Program-made: the position numbers and the translations under genes | Notes under the pieces: model-generated | The model's input: the letters and a program-made list of their open reading frames with translations, nothing else | Databases searched by the model: none | Told to the model about the DNA's origin: nothing | In this document: one piece after another, positions 1 through 10,345 of the stretch | Layout of the letters: every line of letters starts with the position of its first letter | Position numbering within the stretch: the stretch's first letter is position 1 | Assembly: GCF_001659605.2 (NCBI RefSeq) | Contig: NC_035174.2 | Span: 8,862,402-8,926,401 of the forward strand | Reading direction: 5' to 3' | DNA length: 64,000 nucleotides | From: Manihot esculenta | Taxonomy: Eukaryota; Streptophyta; Magnoliopsida; Malpighiales; Euphorbiaceae

Positions 1-1062
1 TGATTCTATTATGAGAGGTCTTGTATGTTGTCGTACGTAGATGACATTTCGATACTACTACTGATAAGTTCGGTGATCCATACACCTCTAGATACAAGGT
101 CATTGAAAATATTATTGTCTTTTCTACTGTTGATGTGCGTTCTGTTGTTGTTTGCTTGGATTTCATTTGAGTTAGCATATTTCAGATTTTGAAAGAATAG
201 ATGTTTTGATGATGAGTTTAGTTTTATCGGTAACAATAAAAATTTTTTATTTTTTAACGATAAATATTGGTTTTAACGATATTAATCTCTTTATTATTTT
301 TTTGAGATAAGCATAATTTGATGTTTTAGTTTAATTTGTGAATTTGATTCATATGTTTGGATTAGTTTTATATTTTTTTATAGTTTATGTTTTTTATTTT
401 TGGATTTTATTAAATAGATTTATGTGTATTGGTAAAAAAAAAAAAAAGCAATTGAGTAATTATATTAAAGAAAATTTTTGTTTCTCATTAATAATAAGGT
501 ACTCAAGCAATATAAGAGAACTTTTTTTCTTTTGTTCTTTCTTTATTTTTTATATTTAATTTCTAAATATTTTCTTTTGCACAATTAAAATCCAAACAAA
601 GAGTTTATTTTTATGGTCTTTGTTGATTAATCAACACAAGTATCGTAATCATAATAATGTAATCTGCTGTTGAATTTTTTTTTTCTTGCGATATAAAATA
701 TTAAGAATTTAAACATTAACACCTGATTGTTTTCATTGACCTTAAAAATTAACATACATGTTATTACAGGTTCGATACCGCTAAATAAATTTTAATTTTA
801 CATATATTTGTAAAATAATAATATTTTTAAATTAAAATAAAAAAATATGCAAATAATAAAAATACTATCAATTGAGTTTTTTTTTTTTAATTTTATTTAT
901 CAATCATTATCATTATAGTATTAATCAAATAGAGTGATACATAAAGAAAAAAAAATCAATTTATAAAAAAAAAATTAAATCAATTTATCATTTATGATAT
1001 CTATTTGATTCTCATAATTTCAAATTTTTTCTATTAAAAATAAAATTTATTAAGGTATTCGC
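1..1062. other. AT-rich intergenic DNA
   Basis: Very AT-rich sequence with homopolymer A and T runs. The short open frames here have low-complexity composition (Phe, Tyr, Ile, Asn, Lys) and no recognisable domain. I see no gene, RNA or repeat with clear ends. Confidence 0.6.
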
Positions 1063-1272
1063 TCTCCTCTAGATGACTTTTCAGAGTTTGGATTAGTTGT
1101 TTCTGATTGTAAAGATATTATGCGGTCTCTGGATAATATTCATGTTTGTTGGGTACGGCGTTCAGAAAATAGAGCCGCCCATTTATTAGCTAGAGAGTCT
1201 ATTGATCATGGTAGATTCAAGATTTGGATTGACATTTCTGATTGTCTCTTGAATTATTATTCTACAAGATAA
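1063..1272 (+). pseudogene. LINE non-LTR retrotransposon tail: RNase H-like (RVT_3) fragment
   Basis: An open frame of 69 codons ends at TAA 1270-1272. It contains the block VRRSENRAAHLLARES, which matches the conserved end of the RNase H-like domain at the C-terminus of plant LINE polyproteins (pattern HV.R..N..AH.LA). An A-rich stretch follows at about 1284-1300, as expected for a LINE 3' end. Nothing upstream looks like the reverse transcriptase, so this is probably a 5'-truncated copy, which is common for LINEs. The plant protein family with this fold also occurs as stand-alone host genes, but the lack of a start codon and the isolated position favour a LINE remnant. Confidence 0.6.
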
Positions 1273-2369
1273 ATAAAATCTTTTTTAATTAAAAAAAAAA
1301 ATTTATCAAGGTATCATTATGGTGATGAAGAGAATATAAAATTTATCTGGGAAAATTAGTTCTCCACCTCGCAAAAGAAAAGGAGATTGATGATATATCG
1401 CTCTAGAGTTAAAAACATTAGTAACGATGTCTTTAAGCAAAGTGGGGACACGTTACCTCAACAAGTCTCAATGACTGTACACGCTGTGACCTTATCAGAC
1501 CTTTAGATTTGGCAAACATCAGAGCCTTCTAATATGCCAAACTCTTAAAAAAATGGATCTGGGTTTTATAAACATCAAAGTCTCAATGACTTATTTTTTA
1601 AAATTTTCTTTATAATTCTCTTTTTAATAAATGAAATTTATGATTTTGTAGTTGAATATGAGATTAAAAAATAATATAATAATAAGTATTGTGGTGCTGA
1701 GAAAGAATAAAGAATTGATACACAATAAACTATAATAGTTATAGTAAACCCTCCAAGCTGGAGCTACACAGTCCTTTCAATATATCTTAAAGAGTGGAAA
1801 TGTTGGTGCCTTGGATCAATCATCAACTTTGTCCACTATCAATTCTTGCTTATGCTTTGGAGAATTCAAACAAACAATGGCAGGAATTTATTACTTGCCC
1901 TCCACAGTCCAACAGGATCTGACAATGGGCCTGCCTAATTGGGCGAATGGCTTGTTTCAGAGGCTAATATTTTTCCAAGATCACCAAGTGAATGCTGCTG
2001 AGCTTTCAAGGACTCTCAGGTTCCCCCTAGGGAAGACAATAACATATTTTTCTTCATACTGCATTAAATGGTTAGATAATTAATTCATCGGTTTCTAAAT
2101 ATTTCCTTTGAATTTGAATTTTCTCTAATGAGTTTTGGTTGATTTAATTTTGTTTAATTTAATTTGTTGATTTTGATTTAACTTTTTTGTATTTGGATGG
2201 CTCCACTTTAAATGCTTGAGCCTTCAGCCTTCTATTGCGTTGGAAAGAGAAAATATTCACTTTGTTTTCACAAGGAATTTAGTTTTATTGCTTTTTAAGT
2301 TATTATATTTTCAGGAGGATGTTTTATAAAGTACCGAAACATCTGTAATTTTTTTTTATTTTATATATA
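1273..2369. other. Intergenic stretch, no gene recognised
   Basis: Mostly AT-rich. An open frame of 90 codons at 1811-2083 (+) has more balanced composition than its surroundings, but I recognise no domain in it. It may be a fragment of an old transposon or pseudogene. Confidence 0.4.
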
Positions 2370-2374
2370 GAGTG

Positions 2375-2872
2375 TGATGATCTGAGATCCATAAAATAAG
2401 ATTTTATAAGGGTTTTGTAAACCTGGAAAAAACTTGGTCTTAGGGGAGACCATTTCCCCATTTTATCTGTTTCTCTTTGTCAGCTAGCGACGCATAACAG
2501 ACTGGTTATCACTGGACTACCTGTCTCTGTCACGTTGATACGGACGTACGAGGAAATCAGATCTTTGCCCTATGCGTAACGGCCTCTGATTCTCTCTGGA
2601 CACGCATGCGGATGGACCTACAAGACAGGCGGGTCGGTCTTCTTCTTGGTTCCGAACTGGGCCGGGAGATAAGATTATAACTGAGCCCAGAGATGATATG
2701 TTCGTTGGGCCGACGATGCTGTACCGGCCTGATTGAAGAAACTAACTGAAACCTTATCTTAAGGCTGTGCGGATTGGGCCTAGTGCACATGTGAGGCTTG
2801 AGGGCCTCTAGACAATAGACTAGTATCGTGGGCCTGGCCCCAGACCAGGGTGGAGAAATCCAGCGGTTATCA
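2375..2872 (-). repeat. Element A 3' LTR
   Basis: Read on the minus strand this is the downstream LTR. It has the same length (498 bp) as the copy at 8272-8769 but many substitutions; in the first 72 bp of the plus strand I count about 11 differences. GAGTG flanks its outer side at 2370-2374. The inner side is followed by GATTC and copied flanking DNA rather than by a polypurine tract. Confidence 0.88.
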
Positions 2873-3206
2873 GATTCTTTTTGGTACCAGCTTAAAAAAA
2901 ATTAGAAATCAAGTACAATAGTATGTTTTTTAAGGGAATAATTATTAAATGGGTAAAAAATAATTATCTCATAAGAAAATTAAATTAATTATATAAATAT
3001 ATGTTATTATATTGTTATAATAAATAATAAAAATAAAATATCACAAGTTTTATTATTAATTGTATTTTTTCATGTTTATACATATGCGCAACTTAAAAAC
3101 ATGATTAATGAATATGCAAAATGTAGCTTAATGAGATATTATTTAAAAAATTAAATATATAAATAAAATTTTTTGTAAATGCAATTCGCATAGAAATTTA
3201 TGAAGT
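2873..3206 (+). repeat. Copy of the element's right-hand host flank, misplaced inside element A
   Basis: This segment, beginning just inside the 3' LTR, matches 8770-9103, the host DNA outside the other LTR, with only about ten differences by eye. It is not retrotransposon sequence. It ends at about 3206 in filler DNA and then integrase coding sequence from about 3231. Confidence 0.85.
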
Positions 3207-3230
3207 GTGAGATGAGCACCCTGTTCTCTG

Positions 3231-5905
3231 CTGTCAAATTGCCTGCCGTTGTCTGAGATGAGCACCATGGGTATGCCAAACCTGCAGATGATGTGCCCCC
3301 ATACAAAATCTATCATCTGGCGGGCTGTGATTGTGGGAATTGCCTCCGCCTCTGGCCATTTTGAGAAGTACTCCACAGCCACCACTACAAACTTTTTCTG
3401 CCCTGTGGTTTTGGAAAAAGGTCCCAGGATGTCTATTCCCCATTGTGAGAACGGCCACGGGCTGGATATGCTGGACTAAGGAGTGGCTGGGACATTGATG
3501 GCGTTGGCAAACCTCTGGCATACATCGCATTTCCGGACGAACTCTTCTGCCTCTTTTTTAACAGTGGGCTAGTAGTACCCTTGCCTAAATACTTTATTGG
3601 CCAGTGTTCCTGCTCCTTCGTGAGCTCCGCACATTCCCATGTGTATCTCTTCCATCACCTTTATTACCTCCTCCGGGCTCACACACCGGAGCCATGGGCT
3701 GGATTTTTCCCTTCTGTACAAGGTCCCCCTTACTGCTTGGTAATTAGCAGCACGAGCTGCTATCTTTCTTGCTTCATCCTTGTCTTCAGGGAGCTTTCCT
3801 TTTTCCAAATATTCCAGGTACGGGGTCATCCAGGTCTGGCTTTATTCTACCTGCAACACAGTGGCTGTTTTATTAAAAGCAGGTGTGCTGACATGCTGTA
3901 TGTACACTTCATCAGGGAGCTGTTCTAGTTATTCTTTGGACAACCGACTAAGCAGGTCTGCTTATTCATTTTCTTCTCGAGGTATTCTTTGGTATTTGAT
4001 GATGACTCCCCGACCCTTGAGCTCGGCTTCTATGGCTTTTACCTTTGCTAGGTAATTCTACATGGTTGGATCTTTGGCCTGATATGCCCCAATTATCTGA
4101 TTGATCACCAGCTGGGAGTCACTATTCACTTTGAGGTCGGTTTCCCCTACCTCCATTGCCACCAGCATCCCATTTATTAGGGCTTCATACTCTGTCACGT
4201 TATTGGAGGCCTTGAATTCCAGGCGTAGGGCGTAGCAGACCTTAAATTCTCCAGGTCCCTTAAGCATTATTCCGGCGCCACTGCCCCCAGCGCCTGATGC
4301 CCCGTCTACATACAACTTCCAGTTGAATTCTTGGAAGGGCTCTCCTTCTCTCCCATTCCCCGACGTTTCTGAAGATGATTCTCCCCGCTCTTCATTGAAT
4401 GAGCACTCTGCTATGAAGTCAGCAAGGGCCTGAGATTTTATAGCAGTCCGAGGTCGATATTCTAGGCCATAAGGGCTAATCTCAATGGACCAAGCAAGCA
4501 TCCGACCTGAAGTTTCCGGCCTGTGCAGAATCTTCTTCAGAGGTTGGTCTGTCATCACTATACCCTAATGGCTTTCCAGATAGACCCTAAACTTTCGGAC
4601 TGCTAGCAACAGAGCATACGCCATCTTTTCAATGTTCAGATATCTGACATCGGCATCCTTAAGCACCTTGCTGACATAAAACACTGGCTTTTGTTCTCCT
4701 TCATCTACTCTTACCAATACTGCACTGATTGCTTGCTCAGAGGCTACCAAGTATATCAGAAGTTCTTCTCCTTCCAAGGGACTACTGAGCACATGGGACG
4801 AGCTGAGGTAGCCTTTGAGCTCTTTGAAAGCTTTTCGGTAGTCTTCTGTCCATTCGAAGTTCGACACTTTCCTCAACTTCTTGAAGAATGGCAAGCATTT
4901 CTCTGCCGACCTTGACATAAAGCGATTTAACGCCACTACTCTCCCAGTCAGTCTCTGGACATCCCTTATACAGGTTGGCTCTGGCATATTCATTATAGCT
5001 TCTACTTTCTCCGGATTCGGCTCGATGCCTTTCCCACTCACCATGTATCCTAGGAACTTTCCTCCCCTGATGAAGAAGGCACACTTCGCTGGGTTCAGCC
5101 TCATTTTGTACTGTCCTAACACCTCGAATACCTCCCTCAAATCTACCATGTGCTGCTGGAAAGTTGGGCTTTTGACCACCATATCATCTACATAAGCTTC
5201 TACGTTTCTACCAATCTGATTTTTGAAGATTTTGTTCATCAGTCTTTGGTATGTTGCCCCGGCGTTTTTTAGCACAAAGGGCATGGCTTTATAGAAGTAG
5301 GTCCCATCTTCTGTTATGAACGAGGTTTTTTCTTCGTCCGACCTGTCCATTGGGATTTGATGATAGCCAGACATAGCATCCAAAGAAGACCTATAATTGA
5401 AACCGGCCGTAGAGTCAACCATTTTATTAATATCAGGGAGGGGATAATAATCTTTAGGACAGACCTGATTCAGGTCAGTAAAATCTATGCACATCCTATA
5501 TTTGCCATTGGTTTTTTTGACTAATACAGAATTTGCTAACAACTGCGGGTACATGACTTCCCTAATAAAGCCTGCCTCTTCTAACTTCCGTACTTCCTCT
5601 CTGGTGGCCTGTTGCTTCTCCCTTCCTACGACCCTCTTCTTCTGCTTTACCGGTCTGGCGTCGGGGAGGACGTTCAGCTTATGGGTCATCACCTCAGGGT
5701 CAATCCCGGGCATGTCAGAAGGCTTCCAGGCGAAGCTCGATGCGTGACCTCGGATCAGGGCCATGACTTCAGTTTTTTGTTCTTCAGTGAGGCCGGCATT
5801 GAGACTGAAGACCTTATCTGTCTCTGCTTCTGATAAAGGAAAAGTCTCCAACTCTCCGACCGGCTCTGTTCTGGCCTCTTTCTTCTCATCCCTGACCTCT
5901 AGCAC
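3231..5905 (-). pseudogene. Element A pol pseudogene (RT, RNase H, aRNase H, integrase)
   Basis: Minus-strand coding remains of the polyprotein. The 446-codon frame at 4565-5905 holds reverse transcriptase with the catalytic YVDD box and the gypsy RNase H. A stop at 4565-4567 separates it from 4058-4558, which contains the archaeal-type RNase H (start WKLYVDGASG). After 4058 more stops interrupt the integrase, whose zinc-finger and core blocks (for example WGIDILGPF and LISDNGRQFD) can be followed to about 3231, where the frame is cut by a rearrangement. The third catalytic acid of integrase and everything C-terminal are missing. The frame of 5905 is shifted relative to the gag-protease frame. 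The copy cannot be autonomous. Confidence 0.88.
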
Positions 5906-8193
5906 CTCTGATCGAGCCTCTCTGCTGCCGAGCTCGGCTCTGCCACTGTGGATAAGTACACTGCTCTCGCCTCTTCCTGGCTTCCCTGGACTACTCCCAC
6001 TCCTGTCTCTGTTGGGAACTTCAACGCCAAATATCTGATACTGGTGACGGCCTCGAAGTCAAACAGCGCAGGTCTCCCCAGGATTGCGTTGTAGCTCAAT
6101 GGGAGTTTTACCACTAAGAACACCGCATAATGGGTGCGAGCTCTTGGCGCTTCGCCTAAGGTGAGAGCCAGTTTCACCTTCCCCTCTACGGGCACTGGTA
6201 CTCCTTTGATCCCCTTGATCGGTGCCTGATCCCGGACTAGCTGTTCCTCGGGGATTCCCATCTGCTGGAAAATCCGGTAGGGCAATAGGTTCACCTTGCT
6301 CCCATCATCCACTAAGATCTTCTTGACCCGGTAGTTGTGAATGACGGCTTCAATGACAAGGGCATCGTCATGGGGCATCTGAACACCCTGAGCATCCTCC
6401 GGAGAAAAAGTGATGGCCACTGGAGAGTGCTCGACGACCTGCATGACCTCGGTGCTGCTGCTTTCCCCCTCTCGACTTCTCTTCTTCCCCCTACAGCTCA
6501 TCCGTCCTCCTGTTCTCCCAACAATCATGTTGATGGTCCCACTGGACCCATCATTCACTGGTCCAGCTCCCGCTCTCCTTGGCACTTGGGCTGCCGGATT
6601 GGGCTGAGGCCTCTGTCCCTCCGGTTTCTTCACGAAGTTCTTGAGGTACCCTCTTTTTATCAGCCTCTCGATCTCTGTGATCAACTGGAAGAAGTTATTG
6701 GTGTCGTGGCCGTGCGTACGATGGTACTGACAATATCTGTCAGGATCTCGCTGGTTTGCTTCCGTTTTCATAAGCCTGGGCCATTGGAGGAACTCCTTGT
6801 CTTGGACGGCCATGAGCACTTCGGCTCTAGAGGCATTAAGGGGGGTCGGCTTCTCTGGAACCCACGGAGGGAGTGGCTTCTGTTCCGAGACCCAATGAGG
6901 GAGAGGTCTTTGGTCCCTTCGCTCCCAGGGTTGTCTGTAAGGCTCAGGCCTCTTGCCATGCATTTTCTCGTGCCTCTCTGGCCTCCCTTCCTCCGGGGCT
7001 TTCCCCTTATCTGTCGCTCCCCTGGCGAACCTACTTGACACCAAGGCATCATCCTGCCTTATGTATTTTTCAGCCCGCTTTATCAACTCGGCCAGTGAGG
7101 TCGGAGGCTTCCTGCTCAATGAGCCAAAGAACTCGGCAGAGGTCGTCCCCTTCTGCATGGCCTCCACCGCCCTTCCCTCATCGAGCTCGGGAATCTGCAG
7201 GGCCTCCGTATTGAAGCGAGCGACGTACTCCCTGAGCGATTCGTCTCTCCTCTGCCTGATCATCTCCAGGTAGCTCGTCTTTCTATTTGCGGGCACCCCG
7301 GCGATAAACCGGCTGATGAAGCGAGTGGCCATATCTCCAAAGCTGCTGATACTCCCGGCCTCAAGGTTATTAAACCACGCCCGTGCTGGCCCCAAGAGTG
7401 TCGTTTGGAATACCTTGCACATCAAGGCATCTGACAAAGTCTGTAGCTTTATGAAAGTCTTGTAGTTCAAGACGTGCTCCCGGGGGTTCCCAGCTCCATC
7501 ATATGCGGCCATAGGCGGCATCATAAATTTCTTTGGGACGGTCTCCTGCTGCACCCACTTTGAGAAGGGTGAAGAGGTAGGCAGAAGAGTTTGGCTGGGG
7601 TCCTTCGCCCCTAACTCGGCCAAAAGCTGCTCTCTCATCTTTTGCAGCTTTTGGTCTACACTCTCCGCTTCCTGCCTGGGTTTCTTCTCCTAGCGGTACT
7701 CTTCCTCCCATGTTTCGCTCCCCATTCTTCCGGTTGTTCCGGCGGAATAACTATCGACTTCATCATTCTCAATCAACTCCCTCGCCCTCCTTCCGTGAAC
7801 CCTTGCTTCTAGCTCTGCTTCTCCGCTAGCTCTCCTGCTTCTCTCTCCTGTTTCTCGGCTGGTTGTTTGAGGAGGATTGAGTGTAGGTTGGCGAGGTTCA
7901 TTGGTTCTGGGTTCTTCTACCACTGGCAACACATTCACCGGGGTATTAAGGCCCCTTTGTTGCATCATCTGCCCCAACCAGTGAGCGGTATTTTGTAGTT
8001 GGAGGGCCATGGTTTGAAGGTCCTGGTTGGATAGAGCAGCTCCCGACACGTTCCCTACCAAGCTTGGCAAGGGGTTGAAAGGGATTGGTGTTTGGTTGTT
8101 TGGTGTTGTGGGACTGGAAAAGGAGAACTGCTGCCCCTCTTGGGCAGAGCTCAGGTCATTTGGAGTGACGTTGTTTTCGTTGTGGTTAGCCAT
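5899..8193 (-). pseudogene. Element A gag-protease pseudogene
   Basis: The frame starts at ATG 8193 (MANHNENN) and runs to 7690, where a TAG interrupts it. It resumes in the same frame at 7687 and continues to 5899. The corresponding gag of element C has CAG (Gln) at that point, so one C-to-T change explains the stop. The product is the Tat-type retrotransposon gag (capsid core with the segment REHVLNYKTF, a CCHC-like CQYHRTHGHDTNNF region with its final Cys replaced) followed by an aspartic protease region (VDDGSKVNLL). The end of the frame overlaps the pol frame in another phase, so a frameshift near 5905-5920 separates protease from reverse transcriptase. Confidence 0.88.
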
Positions 8194-8253
8194 TGTGGAT
8201 CTCAGTGGGTATTGTGAGAGTGGAACTCCGGTGATGAAAAAATCTCCTTCGTT

Positions 8254-8269
8254 CCCACAGACGGCGCCA
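8254..8269 (-). other. Element A primer-binding site
   Basis: The minus strand reads TGGCGCCGTCTGTGGG two bases inside the 5' LTR. Its first nine bases match the complement of the 3' end of plant tRNA-Asp (from established tRNA sequence); the rest matches less well. Confidence 0.75.
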
Positions 8270-8271
8270 AT

Positions 8272-8769
8272 TGATGATCTGAGATCCAGGAAATAGGGTT
8301 CTACAAGGGTTTTGTAAAATTAGAAAAAGCTTGGCCTTAGGGGAGACCATTTCCCTCTTTTATTTGTTTCCCTTTGTCAGCTAGCGACGCATAACAGACT
8401 GGCTATCACTGGGCCACCTGTCCCTGCCACGTTGATACGGACGTACGAGAAAATCAGATCCCTGCCCTGTGCGTAACGGCCTCTGATTCTCCCTGGGCAC
8501 GCATGCGGATGGACCTACAAGACAGGCGGGTCGGTCTTCTTCCTAGTTCCGAACTGGGCCGGTAGATAAGATTAGAACTGAGCCCAAAGAGGATCTGTTC
8601 ATTGGGCCGACAATGCTGTGCCGGCCTGATTGAAGAAACTAACTGAAGCCTGATCTTAAGGCTGTGCGGATCGGGCCTGGTGCACATGTGAGGCTTGAGG
8701 GCTTCTAGATAATAGGCTGGTATCGTGGGCCTGACCCCAGACCGGGGTGAAGAAATCCAGCGGTCATCA
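8272..8769 (-). repeat. Element A 5' LTR
   Basis: The upstream LTR on the minus strand, 498 bp, ending at the primer-binding site. Its outer edge GGTCATCA is followed by the TSD GAGTG at 8770-8774. Confidence 0.88.
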
Positions 8770-9103
8770 GAGTGTATTTGGTACCAGCTTAAAAAAAATT
8801 AGAAATCAAGTATAATAGTATGTTTTTTAAGGGAATAATTATTAAATGGGTAAAAAATAATTATCTCATAAGAAAATTAAATTAATTATATAAATATATG
8901 TTATTATATTGTTATAATAAATAATAAAAATAAAATATCACAAGTTTTATCATTAATTGTATTTTTTAATGTTTATACATATGCGCAACTTAAAAACATG
9001 ATTAATAAATATGCAGAATGTAGCTTAATGAGATATTATTTAAAAATTTAAATATATAAATAACATTTTTTGTAAATGCAATTCGCATAGAAATTATGAA
9101 GTA
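8770..9103 (+). repeat. Host flank of element A (parent of the copy at 2873-3206)
   Basis: Begins with the TSD GAGTG. The sequence from GGTACCAGC to TATGAAGT is nearly the same as 2873-3206. Homology ends at about 9103, after which this copy continues into unrelated AT-rich DNA. Confidence 0.85.
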
Positions 9104-10345
9104 GTAATTGGGCCAAATAAGGCCCTGGAAGGTCCAGCCCATATGAAATCTAGTAATTTCCATTTAAAATAAAAAATTTCATAAAAATTTAATTTAATTA
9201 ATTTATTATTTAAACGAAAAAAATTTAATTCTTTTTAATTTAAAAGTTTTTTTATTTTAAAATAAATAAAAATTTTATATATTTTATAAAAATTTATTTA
9301 ATTTTTTTTAAAAAATAAATCATGTTAATTTTTTTAGACGTGATAAAAATATTTTTTTTATGTCAATTAAAAAAAGAAATCATACTAAAAATAAAACTTG
9401 GGCAACTTTTTTTATTGAGTTAGTTTTTAATATGAAATTAATTCATTTCATTTTTTTAATAAAAAATATTTATTTCTTTTTCATTTCAATTGTATTAAAA
9501 TTAAATTGTTTATATATTAATAAAAATAAAAAACATATCTATCACACCCGCATATAAAAATGACATAACATACAAGAGAATAAAAGGGAAATGAAAATTA
9601 AAATTAAAAGAAAAAAAATGATTGGGACACGTATTGCGTTTCCTATTGGATTGTTATTATCGATGTATCCGGGCATGTTATAATAGGACCTTCACCCTCC
9701 CTTTCCATCTAATTTACACGTCATCTAAATAGACAAGTCAAAAAAGACAATCCTTAATTTTTATTTAGATTTAATGATAAAAAATAGTTAAAAATCTAAA
9801 TTTATTTTTGAAATTTCTTAATTATCATTAGTTTAATAATGGCTTAAGATCTCATAGAATCGAATAAAAACAATCGTATTTTATCAAGGAAAGGCGTTAA
9901 ACCATAAATATATGCTACTGGTAGAAATATAAAGCTTTGTCGTTGACTGGTGGCAGTCTCTTTCGACATTATCAGCTTCAGCAAAGCAGCAGAAGAGATC
10001 CGTCACTGTCTTCCTCCTCAATTTTCTATCTGCAAATCCCCAATTCATTATTGCAGCGAGAGACCCATCTCTCTCTCTCTCTTTCTTGCCATTTTCTGGG
10101 ATCTCGGTACCCTCCAAAACCTTCGCTGAATTCCAATTAGACCTGTTCAAAAGAGATTGTCTTACACGTTTTCACTCAGAGTTCAAAATTCCACCTTCCT
10201 CAAAACCCTTCAAAGAAGCTTTTCCCCTCAGGTCAATGTATTAGACAAAGCCTATGTTTTCCTCTATTCGTAACTCTATATAGATCTGCCATGGGGATTT
10301 GCTTTTTTATTATACGATTTTTGGATTTCTAGATAGGTTTAAACG
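9104..10345. other. Intergenic DNA, then promoter and 5' UTR of the NAD+ carrier gene
   Basis: 9104-9880 is AT-rich with no gene seen. From about 9950 the composition changes to CT-rich leader-like sequence, including a CT microsatellite at about 10069-10085 (TCTCTCTCTCTCTCT). This is typical of plant 5' UTRs and lies just upstream of the start codon at 10346. The exact transcription start cannot be placed. A possible 5' UTR intron (GT near 10230, AG near 10332) is conceivable but not proven. Confidence 0.4.

Larger units (their letters stand above)
2375..8769 (-). mobile_element. Element A: Ty3/gypsy LTR retrotransposon, Tat type, decayed
   Basis: A complete outline is visible: two 498-bp LTRs (2375-2872 and 8272-8769, TGATGATCTG...GGTTATCA/GGTCATCA on the plus strand) and a 5-bp TSD GAGTG at 2370-2374 and 8770-8774. 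A minus-strand primer-binding site starting TGGCGCCGT follows the 5' LTR. Gag, protease, reverse transcriptase, degenerate RNase H, archaeal-type RNase H and a truncated integrase follow in order on the minus strand. The second, archaeal-type RNase H between the gypsy RNase H and integrase is the hallmark of the Tat lineage (Ogre, Retand and relatives). Coding capacity is destroyed by several stops, a frameshift and loss of the integrase C-terminus. The region beside the 3' LTR has been replaced by a copy of host flanking DNA. Confidence 0.9.

Noticed and set aside
5487..7273. Several plus-strand ORFs across element A gag-pol
   Set aside because: Shadows of the minus-strand gag and pol frames with no recognisable domain.
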